In this document: positions 36,429 through 44,996 of the stretch, piece after piece
Layout: each line of letters starts with the position of its first letter
Numbering within the stretch: position 1 is the first letter of the stretch
Source of the DNA: Hansschlegelia plantiphila
GTDB lineage: Bacteria > Pseudomonadota > Alphaproteobacteria > Rhizobiales > Methylopilaceae
Length of the DNA stretch: 64,000 nucleotides
Assembly (NCBI RefSeq): GCF_027922265.1
Contig: NZ_BSFI01000001.1
Location: 124,001-188,000, forward strand
Direction of reading: 5' to 3'
The notes under the pieces: generated by a model
What the model was told of the DNA's origin: nothing
Databases searched by the model: none
Seen by the model: the letters and a program-made list of their open reading frames with translations, nothing else
Position numbers and translations under genes: made by a program

Positions 36429-38825
36429 ATGGCGACTGAAAATGAAGCCGCTTCAATCGGCGGGATTCGCAAATTCTTCCTGCGATTGTTCGGTCTGGCG
36501 CTGCTCGCGATCGGGCTCGCGCTCGCGGTCGGCGGCGTCAAGCTGGCCTGGCTCGGCGGCAGTCCCTATTACGTCGTCATCGGCGTCATCCTCGCGATTT
36601 CGGGCGTTCTGGCTCTGCTGGGCCGGGTCGCGGGCCTTCATCTCTATCTCGCCGCCTTCGCGATAACGTTCGTCTGGTCGCTGTGGGAAGCCGGCTTCGA
36701 CGCCTGGGCGCTCATCCCGCGGCTCGTCGGCCCCTTCATCCTGCTCGCGATCGCCCTGCTGATCATGCCGGCTCGGCTCAAGAGCGGCTCCGAGAGCCGA
36801 CGCGGACCGCTCGCGATCGCCGCCCTCGCCTGCCTCGCCATTCTGGTCGTCGGCGTGCCGCTTTCGGCCCGGGGCCCCGCGGTCGGCGCGCTGCCGCCCG
36901 TCCAGCAGGACGCGGCCTATTTCGCAGATTCCACCAAGCCCGCCGCGCAGGACTGGCCGTCCTGGGGCGGCGGCGGGGGCCAGCGGTTCTCGGATCTGAA
37001 GCAGATAACGCCGCAGAACGTCAGCCAGCTGAAGCCCGCCTGGGTCTATCACACCGGCGACATCGCCAAGAATTACGGCAACGAGCTGACGCCGCTGAAG
37101 ATCGGCGACACGATCTACGGCTGCAGCTCCATCCACGCCGCCTTCGCGCTCGACGCCGCGACCGGCAAGCAGAAATGGCGCTTCGACCCGAAGTCGCCGG
37201 CCGAATATTCGCCGCCGAACTCCGCGTGTCGCGGCGTCGCCTATTTCCACAATCCGCAGGCGACGAGCGGCGCGGCCTGCGAGAACCGGATCATCTGGGG
37301 CTCCTGGGACGCCAAGATCTTCGCGGTCGACGCCGCCAACGGCGAGCCTTGCCAGGACTTCGGCCAAGGCGGTCACATCGACCTGACCCAGGGGCTCGGC
37401 GAGATCGTGCCGACCATGGTGTCGGTGACGTCTGCGCCGACCATCGTGCACGGCGTCGTCGTGACCAGCCAGCAGATCCGCGACGGCGAGCGGCGGCAGG
37501 CGCCGTCGGGCGTCGTCCGCGGCTGGGACGCCGTCACGGGCGAGCTGAAATGGGCCTGGGACATGAACCAGCCCGACATCGCCAAGCTGCCGCCCGAGGG
37601 CGAGACCTATTCCAAGGGGTCGCCCAACGTCTGGTCGACCGCTGTCGGCGACGAAAATCTGGGCCTCGTCTATCTGCCGGTCGCCAACCCCGCGGGCGAC
37701 TATATGAGCGGCGGCCGCACCGAGGCCGAGCGCACATACGGCTCGTCCGTCACCGCGGTCGACGTCGAGACCGGCAAGCCCCGCTGGGTCCATCAGTTCG
37801 TCAAGAACGACGTGTGGGACTACGACGTCCCCGCGCAGCCGTCCCTCGTCGAGTTCCCGACCGCGAACGGCAAGGTCCCGGCGCTTATCCAGACCACCAA
37901 GATGGGCGACATCTTCGTGCTGGACCGCCGCACGGGCGACCTGCTCAGCAAGGTCGAGGACGCGCCGGCGCCGCAGGGCGGCGTTGAGCCGGAGGAGCGC
38001 GCGAAGACGCAGCAGCGCTCGCTCTACAACAGCACGCTCCCGGCTGATCTGACGGAGAGCAAGATGTGGGGCATGTCGCCGATCGACCAGATGCTCTGCC
38101 GCATCCAGTTCCGCGAGGCGGACTACCACGGCCTGTTCACCCCGCCCTCGGGAACCAAGCCCTACATCATGGCGCCCGGCAACAATGGCGGCTCGGACTG
38201 GGGCTCGCTCTCGGTCGACGTCCGGCGCGGCGTGATCGTCGCGAACTACAACATCTTCACCAGCTACATGAAGCTCGTGCCGCGCGCCGAGGACGACGCG
38301 ATGGGCGTCTACCCGATCGGCGATCCCCGCTCGAAAATGCCTCGGCCGGGCTTCAACCGCCCCGCCGGCGACCAGCCCTACGGCGTCAGCCCCAATCAGG
38401 GCTGGCAGATGCCGACCGGGTTGCTGTGCACGCAGCCTCCCTATGGCGGCATCCGCGCGATCGACCTCGCGACCGGCAAGACGCTCTGGGATCACCCCTT
38501 CGGCACGGCCGAGCGCAACGGTCCCTTCGGCGTCCCCTCGCACCTGCCCTTCCAGATCGGCACGCCGAACAATGGCGGGGCGGTCACCACCGCAAGCGGG
38601 CTGATCTTCGTGGCCGCCACGACCGACGACCATATCCGGGCGATCGATCTCGCGAGCGGCGACACGCTGTGGCAGGACGACCTGCCTGCGGGCGGACAGT
38701 CCGCGCCGATCACCTACGAGCAGGACGGCAAGCAGTATGTCGTGATCATGGCCGGCGGACACCACAGCATGTTGACGCCCGCCGGCGACGAACTCGTCGC
38801 ATACGCCTTACAAGACGGAAAGTGA
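36429..38825 (+). CDS. gcd: Membrane-bound PQQ-dependent glucose/quinate-type dehydrogenase
   Basis: This is a 798-residue quinoprotein. Five N-terminal hydrophobic helices (about residues 15-150) anchor an eight-bladed propeller in the periplasm that starts near DWPSWGGGGGQRFSDLKQI. Blade motifs W-x-W/x-D-x-x-T-G recur (ALDAATGKQKWRFD, AVDVETGKPRWVH, AIDLATGKTLWDH, AIDLASGDTLWQD). PQQ- and Ca-site blocks such as KNDVWDYDVPAQPSL are present. The enzyme passes electrons to ubiquinone. The glucose, quinate or shikimate branch cannot be separated by eye. The ATG at 36429 has GAGGG about ten bases upstream. PQQ synthesis genes are not in the window. Confidence 0.92.
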   Translation: MATENEAASIGGIRKFFLRLFGLALLAIGLALAVGGVKLAWLGGSPYYVVIGVILAISGVLALLGRVAGLHLYLAAFAITFVWSLWEAGFDAWALIPRLVGPFILLAIALLIMPARLKSGSESRRGPLAIAALACLAILVVGVPLSARGPAVGALPPVQQDAAYFADSTKPAAQDWPSWGGGGGQRFSDLKQITPQNVSQLKPAWVYHTGDIAKNYGNELTPLKIGDTIYGCSSIHAAFALDAATGKQKWRFDPKSPAEYSPPNSACRGVAYFHNPQATSGAACENRIIWGSWDAKIFAVDAANGEPCQDFGQGGHIDLTQGLGEIVPTMVSVTSAPTIVHGVVVTSQQIRDGERRQAPSGVVRGWDAVTGELKWAWDMNQPDIAKLPPEGETYSKGSPNVWSTAVGDENLGLVYLPVANPAGDYMSGGRTEAERTYGSSVTAVDVETGKPRWVHQFVKNDVWDYDVPAQPSLVEFPTANGKVPALIQTTKMGDIFVLDRRTGDLLSKVEDAPAPQGGVEPEERAKTQQRSLYNSTLPADLTESKMWGMSPIDQMLCRIQFREADYHGLFTPPSGTKPYIMAPGNNGGSDWGSLSVDVRRGVIVANYNIFTSYMKLVPRAEDDAMGVYPIGDPRSKMPRPGFNRPAGDQPYGVSPNQGWQMPTGLLCTQPPYGGIRAIDLATGKTLWDHPFGTAERNGPFGVPSHLPFQIGTPNNGGAVTTASGLIFVAATTDDHIRAIDLASGDTLWQDDLPAGGQSAPITYEQDGKQYVVIMAGGHHSMLTPAGDELVAYALQDGK

Positions 38826-38829
38826 CGGC

Positions 38830-38866
38830 GGGAGGGAGTTCGACCTTACGGGCCGGCCTCCCTCCC
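38830..38866 (+). terminator. Hairpin downstream of gcd
   Basis: Nine-base arms GGGAGGGAG (38830-38838) and CTCCCTCCC (38858-38866) begin five bases after the gcd stop. The loop is long (19 bases) and no T-run follows. Confidence 0.5.
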
Positions 38867-39253
38867 TCCAATCGTGCGGCGATGGCTGCGCGCAAAAGGC
38901 GTCTGCTTCACAAGGGGGAGACGCGGTCTTCGTGAGGAAGGCGCTGGCTTCGCCTTGAAACGCGCGAAGTCGACTTTGCCGACCCTGGGGCGGCAGATCG
39001 TGCGCGCCGCCCTCGCCGATCTTCCTGACGCCCGCTTCGCGCCCCGAAGCGGACCCCCGGGTCCGTTGTCGTAAGGCGGACGCAGCGCCGTCGCCCTCGG
39101 CGAGACAGCGCGCTTGGCGCGACGCCCTCGACCGACGGCCGGCCAGCGGAACGGGAAACGATCCCGTACGAGCCCGTTTCAAACGAACGCCTAACGGCGT
39201 CATGGCTGGCAATTTCGCCGCCTTCGACCGACCTCGCGATCATAAAAATGCAT

Positions 39254-39275
39254 TTGTGCACAGTGCGGTGCACAA
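39254..39275. promoter_or_regulatory. Perfect palindrome, candidate operator of the ABC/nitrilase operon
   Basis: Arms TTGTGCAC (39254-39261) and GTGCACAA (39268-39275) are exact inverses separated by six bases, about 90 bp before the permease start. The dyad fits a dimeric regulator, possibly the LysR protein encoded at the end of the same locus. Confidence 0.6.
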
Positions 39276-39364
39276 CTGGTTCTTTCTTGGCGGTGGAACA
39301 CCGCGCCATATTCAACACGACAAATCGATGGGCCTGACCGAGACCACCCTGTGAAGGGAAATAC

Positions 39365-40141
39365 ATGACCAGCTCCGAAACCAGATCATTGGTTCGATCG
39401 ATCGCTCAAAAAGCTATCGGTCCGTCCTTACTGATCATGATTTGGTGGGCGGTGTATACGGGCGGCTTAATCAATAGAGACTTACTGCCGTCCCCGATCA
39501 CGACGATCAGTAAGACCGTCAGTCAGATCTTGTCTGGAGCGTTGAACGAAGACTTCAACAGCACGCTGTGGCGTGTCGCATGTTCGATCGCAATCGCGGT
39601 CGTCGCCGGCGTGCCCATCGGCATCGTCCTTGGCGCGAAGGCTTCGGTCTATCGGTCGGTGGAGTTCCTCATCGACTTCTTCCGGTCCACGCCGGCGACG
39701 GCGATGTTCCCGCTCTTCCTGCTGCTCTTCGGCCTCGGCGACGCCGCCAAGATCGCCGTCGCGGCTTTCGCGGCCTGGCTGGTGATCGTATTCAACGTCG
39801 CATACGGCGTTCTGAACGCGCGGCGCACCCGCATTCTGGCCGCGCAGTCGATGGGCGCGTCATTGCCCATGATCTTCTTTGACGTGATCTTCTTCGAGAC
39901 GTTGCCACAGATCTTTGTCGGTCTACGCAACGCCGTATCGATCGCGCTCGTGGTCATCATAGTCGCGGAGATGTTCATCGGCGCGACCGACGGGTTGGGC
40001 CATCGCATCATAGACGCCCAGATCTCCTACGAACTGCCCGACATGTACGGCTCAATCCTTGTCGCGGGAGCGATGGGCTACGGGCTGAATCTGCTCATCC
40101 TGCTGCTCGAAAGCAGGCTCGTTCACTGGTCCGGACGGTGA
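39365..40141 (+). CDS. ABC transporter permease, SsuC/TauC family
   Basis: This is a 258-residue inner-membrane permease with six helices. The EAA-type coupling loop is visible as AAQSMGASLPMIFFDVIFFETLPQIFVGLRNAVS around residues 160-195. It matches the permease class for sulfonates, nitrate, taurine and pyrimidine precursors. The [12 protein letters not shown] lies a few bases before the ATG. It is the first gene of a four-gene unit (permease, binding protein, ATPase, double nitrilase) followed by a LysR gene. The N-terminal third is less GC-rich than most of the window. Confidence 0.88.
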   Translation: MTSSETRSLVRSIAQKAIGPSLLIMIWWAVYTGGLINRDLLPSPITTISKTVSQILSGALNEDFNSTLWRVACSIAIAVVAGVPIGIVLGAKASVYRSVEFLIDFFRSTPATAMFPLFLLLFGLGDAAKIAVAAFAAWLVIVFNVAYGVLNARRTRILAAQSMGASLPMIFFDVIFFETLPQIFVGLRNAVSIALVVIIVAEMFIGATDGLGHRIIDAQISYELPDMYGSILVAGAMGYGLNLLILLLESRLVHWSGR

Positions 40142-40194
40142 CGCCCGTCATCGCTCAGTCGAAGAGCTTTTCCCACGCCCGAAGAGGTCCCGTC

Positions 40195-41184
40195 ATGCGC
40201 TTCATCGCTTCCGTCGCCCTAGCCGGCGTCGCGCTGGTCGCCTCCGGCGCTCCGTCATCGGCGTGCGAGCGCATGGAGAAGGTCACGGCGGCCTTCCTGC
40301 CGATCATGCAGACCACCGCCTATTACGTCGCGCTCGAAGAGAAGCTTTTCGAGAAGGCCTGCATCGAAATCGAGTCCACGAAGATGGAGTCGCCGAACTA
40401 CATCATCGACGCTTTGGTGTCGGGCCGCGCGGACTTCGGCCCTCCCGGAGCCGCCGCCGGCATCGCGATGATCGCGGAGCAGAAATTTCCGGGCACCTTC
40501 AAGGTGTTCGGCCTTCAGGGCGGCGGCATTAAGGTCGACCGCATCAACGACGGCCTGATCGTGAAGCCCGGCAGCGCGATTTCGAGCTTCGCCGACCTGA
40601 AGGGCAAGACGCTCGGCCATGTGCCCGGCATCCAGTGGCGCACCATCGCGCGGCACATGGTGCGCGAGGCCGGGCTCGATCCCGACAAGGACGTGAAGCT
40701 CGTCGACCTCGCCGTCGCGATGCAGATTCCGGCGATCGCCGGCGGCACGGCCGACGCGACGCTGTCGCTCGAACCCGTCGGCTCGATCGCAACGGCTTCC
40801 GGTAAGGCCAAACGCGCCATGACGAACCCCGTCGAAGGCGTGATCGCAGACCCGTTCTATTCGGGCGCTTCGCTCATCACCACGAAGTTCCTGAAGGAAC
40901 GACCAGCAGTGGCGAAGAAGGTCGTCGAGATCATCGACCAGGCGACCGATCTCGTGAACGCTGACTTTACGAAATACAAGGCGGTTCTGCCGAAATACAC
41001 GGCCATCCGCGAAGATCAAATTCCATTCGTGGCCCAGCCCTTTCTGCGCGGGTTCAAGGACTTGAACGATACGGACATCGCCTCCTATCAGGCGCTGGTC
41101 GACGTGTTCGCGAGGGAAGGCGTGCTGTCCGCGCCCGTCGACGTCCGCGTCAAGATGCTGACCTCCGCCGATCTCGGCAGTTGA
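40195..41184 (+). CDS. ABC transporter substrate-binding protein, SsuA/THI5/NMT1-like
   Basis: This is a 329-residue periplasmic binding protein. The signal peptide MRFIASVALAGVALVASGAP is cut near PSSA-C or CER; the Cys is not in a proper lipobox. The mature part shows the NMT1-like order: AAFLPIMQTTAYYVALEEKLFEKACIEIE, ALVSGRADFGPPGAAAGIAMIAEQ, DLKGKTLGHVPGIQWRTIARHMVREAGLDPDKDVKLVDL. These proteins bind small organic ligands such as sulfonates, HMP or nitrate; the ligand here is unknown. The ATG at 40195 has AGAGG eight bases upstream; a GTG overlapping the permease stop is rejected. Confidence 0.87.
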   Translation: MRFIASVALAGVALVASGAPSSACERMEKVTAAFLPIMQTTAYYVALEEKLFEKACIEIESTKMESPNYIIDALVSGRADFGPPGAAAGIAMIAEQKFPGTFKVFGLQGGGIKVDRINDGLIVKPGSAISSFADLKGKTLGHVPGIQWRTIARHMVREAGLDPDKDVKLVDLAVAMQIPAIAGGTADATLSLEPVGSIATASGKAKRAMTNPVEGVIADPFYSGASLITTKFLKERPAVAKKVVEIIDQATDLVNADFTKYKAVLPKYTAIREDQIPFVAQPFLRGFKDLNDTDIASYQALVDVFAREGVLSAPVDVRVKMLTSADLGS

Positions 41185-41209
41185 AGAAACTCCGCAGGGA
41201 GCGACCGTC

Positions 41210-42034
41210 TTGGCATCGATACATGCGTTCAGGAACGCTCCCGCACCGGGCGAGCCCTCGACCGGGCGGCGGCGGGCCGGCAAGCTCGCCATCCGCGGCC
41301 TGTCGAAGAGCTTCGGAGGCTCCGTCGTCTACGACGACTTCAATCTCGAGCTGCCGCTCGGCTCCTTCATTTCGATCTTCGGGCCAAACGGGTGCGGCAA
41401 GAGCACCCTGATCAACATGATCTCGGGCCTTGCGCCGATGGACGCCGGCGACGCGCTCTATGACGGCCGCACCACGCGCGAAACGAAGATCTCCTATGTC
41501 TTCCAGAACTACCGGGAAGCGCTGTTCCCGTGGATGCGGGCGATCGACAACATCGAGTATCCGCTCAAGGTCATGGGGACGCCGAAGGCCGAGCGCCGCC
41601 GGCGGGTCGAGGCGGTCGTCGCGGAATTCGACGTGAAGTTCGATCTCGCCGCCTACCCCTATGCGCTGTCCGGCGGCCAGCAGCAGACGATTTCGATCCT
41701 GCGCGCGCTGGTGACCGAGCCCGAGGTGCTGTTTCTCGACGAGCCGTTCTCGGCGCTCGACTATGAGATGACTCTGCTGATGCGCCAGCAGCTCCAGAAA
41801 ATCTTCATGAAGCGGCGCATCACCACGCTTCTCGTGTCGCATGACCTGGAGGAGGCGATCGAGCTCGCGGAAAAACTCGTTCTGCTGACCCGGCGCCCGA
41901 CCCGGGTGGCCGAGATCGTCGACGTCGACCTGCCGTGGCCGCGCGACAGCTTGGTCACGACGTCGGAAGCCTTCATCGCGCTCAAGCGCCGATGCCTCGA
42001 AACGTTCTGGCGTGAGGTCAAGGCCGCGCCCTAG
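41210..42034 (+). CDS. ABC transporter ATP-binding protein, SsuB/TauB family
   Basis: This is a 274-residue ATPase of the importer. Walker A GPNGCGKS (58-65), Q-loop Gln99 (YVFQNYREALFPW), signature LSGGQ (153-157), Walker B VLFLDE (173-178) and the switch His in LLVSHDLEEAIELA are all intact. The start is TTG (41210), preceded by AGGGAG at good distance, with no ATG near enough to replace it. The YREALFPWMRAIDNIEYPL segment is typical of the nitrate/sulfonate/taurine ATPase class. It lies 25 bp after the binding protein. Confidence 0.9.
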   Translation: MASIHAFRNAPAPGEPSTGRRRAGKLAIRGLSKSFGGSVVYDDFNLELPLGSFISIFGPNGCGKSTLINMISGLAPMDAGDALYDGRTTRETKISYVFQNYREALFPWMRAIDNIEYPLKVMGTPKAERRRRVEAVVAEFDVKFDLAAYPYALSGGQQQTISILRALVTEPEVLFLDEPFSALDYEMTLLMRQQLQKIFMKRRITTLLVSHDLEEAIELAEKLVLLTRRPTRVAEIVDVDLPWPRDSLVTTSEAFIALKRRCLETFWREVKAAP

Positions 42035-42078
42035 CTGAGCTCGGTCCCTGCGCGACCGGCCAAAAGAAGGAAAAGCCA

Positions 42079-43755
42079 ATGACGAAGCGACGCTTTCGCG
42101 CCGCGGCGGTGCAGACGCTCGCGCGCCTCGGCGATTACGACCACAACATTGCGCTCGCGACCCGATACGTCGATGAAGCGGTCCGGCAGGGCGCCGAACT
42201 CATCGTCTTCCCCGAATGCATGGACACGGGCTACCTCTTCGATTCGCCCGATCACGCGCGCGAACTCGCCCAAACCGTCGTCGACGGGCCTTTTGTGAAG
42301 GCGCTTTCGGCGCTCGCGGCCAGGCATGGCGTGTACATCGCGAGCGGCGTGACCGAATGGGATCCCGAGAAGAAGAAGATCTTCAACTCCGGCGTCATGT
42401 TCGACCGCAAGGGCGCGCTCGCCTGCCACTACCACAAGCAGTTTCTGGCGACGCACGATCAGAACTGGTTCTCTTTCGGCGAGCGCGGCTGCCCGGTGGT
42501 CGACACCGATCTCGGCCGCATCGGCCTGTTGATCTGCTTCGACGGCCGCATACCGGAGATCTTCCGGGCGATGGCGCTTCAGGGCGCAGAGATCATCGTC
42601 GACATGGCCAACTTCTTCGCTATGGACCAGGCGGACATGTGGGGGCCGGCGCGCGCCTACGAGAACGGCGTCTGGCTGGTCGCGGCCACCAAGGCCGGAT
42701 ATGAGCGCTCGATCTACTATCCCGGCGGCAGCATGATCGTGGATCCGAAGGGACGGGTCGCGGCGAAGGTCCCGTATGACGTTCACGGCCTCGCCGTCGC
42801 CGACGTCGATCCGGAGATGGCGGCCGACAAGACGATCTATGCGGCCGACGACAAGATCGCCGGACGGCGGCCCGAGACCTATGGCGCGCTCGCCCTGCCG
42901 TACGAGCAGACGCCGGTCTGCGGGCTGGCGGACCAGCCCCTGATCCCGTCGCGCAGCGTCACGAAGGTCGCGGCCGTCCAGATGCACATGACGGCCGACG
43001 CGCCGAACGCCGACGCCGTGTTCGAAATGGTCGACGACACCGCCAAGCTCGGCGTGAAAGTGCTGGCCCTGCCGGAATACGCGTTTTCGCCGACCTGGCT
43101 GCCGAACGCCGAGGAAGCCCGGGCGCAGGCGGCGGCGACCCCTGCGATCCTGACGCGCCTGTCGGCGACCGCCTCCCTCTACGGCTGCCTCATAGCGGCG
43201 CCCGTGATCGAGCGCGAAGACGACAGACTGTTCGTCTCGACGGTCCTGATCGGACCGGATGGCGCCCGGATCGGCGTCTATCGCAAGACCCATCTGACGG
43301 CCGAAGAGAAGACATGGGCGAGTGCGGGGGATTCCTACCCGGTCTTCGACACGCCCTTCGGCCACATCGGCGTGATGTCGGGCTTCGACGCCGTCTTCCC
43401 CGAGACGTCGCGCTGCCTCGGCGTCGGCGCCGCGGACATCGTGCTGTGGCCAGCGGCCCTGCGCGAACCCTTCGAGCGCGAATTGCTCGCCGTGCCCCGC
43501 GCGGAAGACAACCGCGTGGCGCTCGTGCTCGCAAACCGTGTCGACAGCCCCTACCCGGGCGGCAGCGTGGTCATTCCGCCGAACGGCTTTCCGATGTGGG
43601 ACATCAATGTCGCGGCGCCTCGCTCATTCAAGCTCGGGGCGGTCATGCCCCGCCATGTGGATCTCGCCGTCTGCCGCCAGAAGATGATGATCCCCAAGGT
43701 CGACATGTTCGCGAACCGCCTGACCGAAACCTATGCGCCTCTCATCGCCGCGTAA
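42079..43755 (+). CDS. Tandem two-domain nitrilase-superfamily amidohydrolase
   Basis: This 558-residue protein is built from two carbon-nitrogen hydrolase domains in one chain (about 5-275 and 292-545). Domain 1 has the full triad: Glu46 (FPECMDTG), Lys120 (YHKQFL) and the nucleophile Cys153 (LICFDGRIPE). Domain 2 keeps Glu333 (LPEYAFSP) and Lys403 (YRKTHL), but the nucleophile position is Gly435 (VMSGFDAVFPE), so it should be catalytically dead. Single-domain nitrilases are 260-340 residues. The enzyme would hydrolyse a C-N bond (nitrile, amide or carbamoyl) of whatever the adjacent ABC importer brings in. The RBS AAGGAAAA precedes the ATG. It has no signal peptide, so it is cytosolic. Confidence 0.9.
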   Translation: MTKRRFRAAAVQTLARLGDYDHNIALATRYVDEAVRQGAELIVFPECMDTGYLFDSPDHARELAQTVVDGPFVKALSALAARHGVYIASGVTEWDPEKKKIFNSGVMFDRKGALACHYHKQFLATHDQNWFSFGERGCPVVDTDLGRIGLLICFDGRIPEIFRAMALQGAEIIVDMANFFAMDQADMWGPARAYENGVWLVAATKAGYERSIYYPGGSMIVDPKGRVAAKVPYDVHGLAVADVDPEMAADKTIYAADDKIAGRRPETYGALALPYEQTPVCGLADQPLIPSRSVTKVAAVQMHMTADAPNADAVFEMVDDTAKLGVKVLALPEYAFSPTWLPNAEEARAQAAATPAILTRLSATASLYGCLIAAPVIEREDDRLFVSTVLIGPDGARIGVYRKTHLTAEEKTWASAGDSYPVFDTPFGHIGVMSGFDAVFPETSRCLGVGAADIVLWPAALREPFERELLAVPRAEDNRVALVLANRVDSPYPGGSVVIPPNGFPMWDINVAAPRSFKLGAVMPRHVDLAVCRQKMMIPKVDMFANRLTETYAPLIAA

Positions 43756-43858
43756 AACATCCGCCGCGCGGGAGCCGGCGGCTCCGGCTTCCGGGATGCC
43801 GGAGGCCCTCACATCGGCTAGGCTCCTGCACATCGCGGTCGGCGACGGAGCGCATCGG

Positions 43859-44803
43859 ATGAGCGAGGCGAGGACGCCGCCACGCTACGACTGGAACGAC
43901 ATCGTCTATTTCCTCGCTGTCGCCCGTCACAAAAATCTCGGTCGCGCCGCGAAGGCGCTCAAGGTCGACCACACGACGGTCGGCCGAAGGGTCCGCGAGC
44001 TTGAAAGAAGCCTCGGCGCAAACCTCTTCAAGCGCAGCCGGACGGGCTTCGCCCTTACCGAGATGGGAAGCCGGCTTCTCCGTCACGCGGAAGGAATGGA
44101 GAACCAGGCGAATGCGCTGACGGAATGCCTCGGCGTTGGCGAAGACGCCGGCGGCGCCGTCCGCATCGCGACGATGGAAGGGATCGGGAGCCTCTACCTC
44201 ACCCCGAGGCTCTACGCCTTCCGCAAGCAGTATCCTGGCGTGCAGGTCGAACTCATCACCGACACCCGCACGCTCGACCTGACGCGGCGCGAAGCCGAAG
44301 TGTTCGTCACATTCTTCCGCCCTGGGGGCCGTAGCCTTCAGACTCACAAAGCCGGAGAATTTCGCGTCTCTCTTTATGCGGCCGAGGCCTATTTCGCAGA
44401 CCGGGCGCGGCCATGTTCGATCCGCGACCTGGATGAACACGACTTCATCGATTTCATCGACGAGTACGTCCACGTGCGCGAGAACCGATGGCTCTCCGAC
44501 GTCTTCAGGCCGGCGAATGTCGGCTTTCGAAGCACGAGCTTGATCGCGCAATACGCCGCCGTCTCCTCGGGGCAAGGCATAGCGATGCTTCCGAGCTTCG
44601 TGGCTGCGCAGAACCCGGCGCTGGTGCCGGTCCTCCCGGAATTATCGACGATGCGGGACGTTTGGCTGTCCGCGCATGACGACCTCGTTCACGTCGCGCG
44701 CGTTAAAGCAGTTCTGGGCTTCCTACAGAAGATGATCACGAACGACGGCGCGTTTCTGCGCGGGGAGCGCTCAGCACCCGACCATTCATCCTGGGGTGGA
44801 TGA
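43859..44803 (+). CDS. LysR-family transcriptional regulator of the nitrilase locus
   Basis: This is a 314-residue regulator. The winged helix-turn-helix near the N-terminus (IVYFLAVARHKNLGRAAKALKVDHTTVGRRVRELERSLGANLFKR) is of the LysR subgroup with V-D-x-T-T-V-G-R-R-V. A linker helix and a periplasmic-binding-like effector domain follow (about 95-300). The frame opens at 43733, inside the nitrilase end, but the ATG at 43859 with CGGAG eight bases upstream fits the family start. It lies 103 bp after the nitrilase on the same strand, so it is possibly part of the transcript and autoregulated. Confidence 0.88.
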   Translation: MSEARTPPRYDWNDIVYFLAVARHKNLGRAAKALKVDHTTVGRRVRELERSLGANLFKRSRTGFALTEMGSRLLRHAEGMENQANALTECLGVGEDAGGAVRIATMEGIGSLYLTPRLYAFRKQYPGVQVELITDTRTLDLTRREAEVFVTFFRPGGRSLQTHKAGEFRVSLYAAEAYFADRARPCSIRDLDEHDFIDFIDEYVHVRENRWLSDVFRPANVGFRSTSLIAQYAAVSSGQGIAMLPSFVAAQNPALVPVLPELSTMRDVWLSAHDDLVHVARVKAVLGFLQKMITNDGAFLRGERSAPDHSSWGG

Positions 44804-44996
44804 CCGGCGGCGATTCCTGAGGGCGCCGCCACGGCGCGTGAGAGCGCTCGGGGCATGCCGAACCGCTTTCGGAACGATGTCGCGAAATGCTCCGACGTGC
44901 GGCCGACGAGACCCCAGCGCGGCCTGGGTCTCAGCGACGTCGATCCTTGAAGAGCGTCCGGACGTGACACGGGTCGCCTCGAACGAGACGGTCCGT

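Larger units (their letters stand above)
38826..39364. other. 539-bp non-coding stretch upstream of the ABC/nitrilase locus
   Basis: It holds a terminator-like hairpin just after gcd, an internal region (about 38890-39080) that resembles degenerate extragenic sequence without a gene, and the control region of the downstream operon with a perfect palindrome at 39254-39275. Reading frames here look like shadows, rich in Arg and Ser. Confidence 0.6.

Noticed and set aside
36453..38765. 770-codon minus-strand frame opposite the PQQ dehydrogenase
   Set aside because: Composition is typical of a shadow; the plus strand encodes a complete, well-conserved quinoprotein.
39276..39364. Pieces resembling a thiamin (THI box) riboswitch before the importer operon
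   Set aside because: CTGACCGAGA and a later GAAGGGAAA recall ends of the motif, but the central conserved segment and the helper stem are missing and the spacing is too short.
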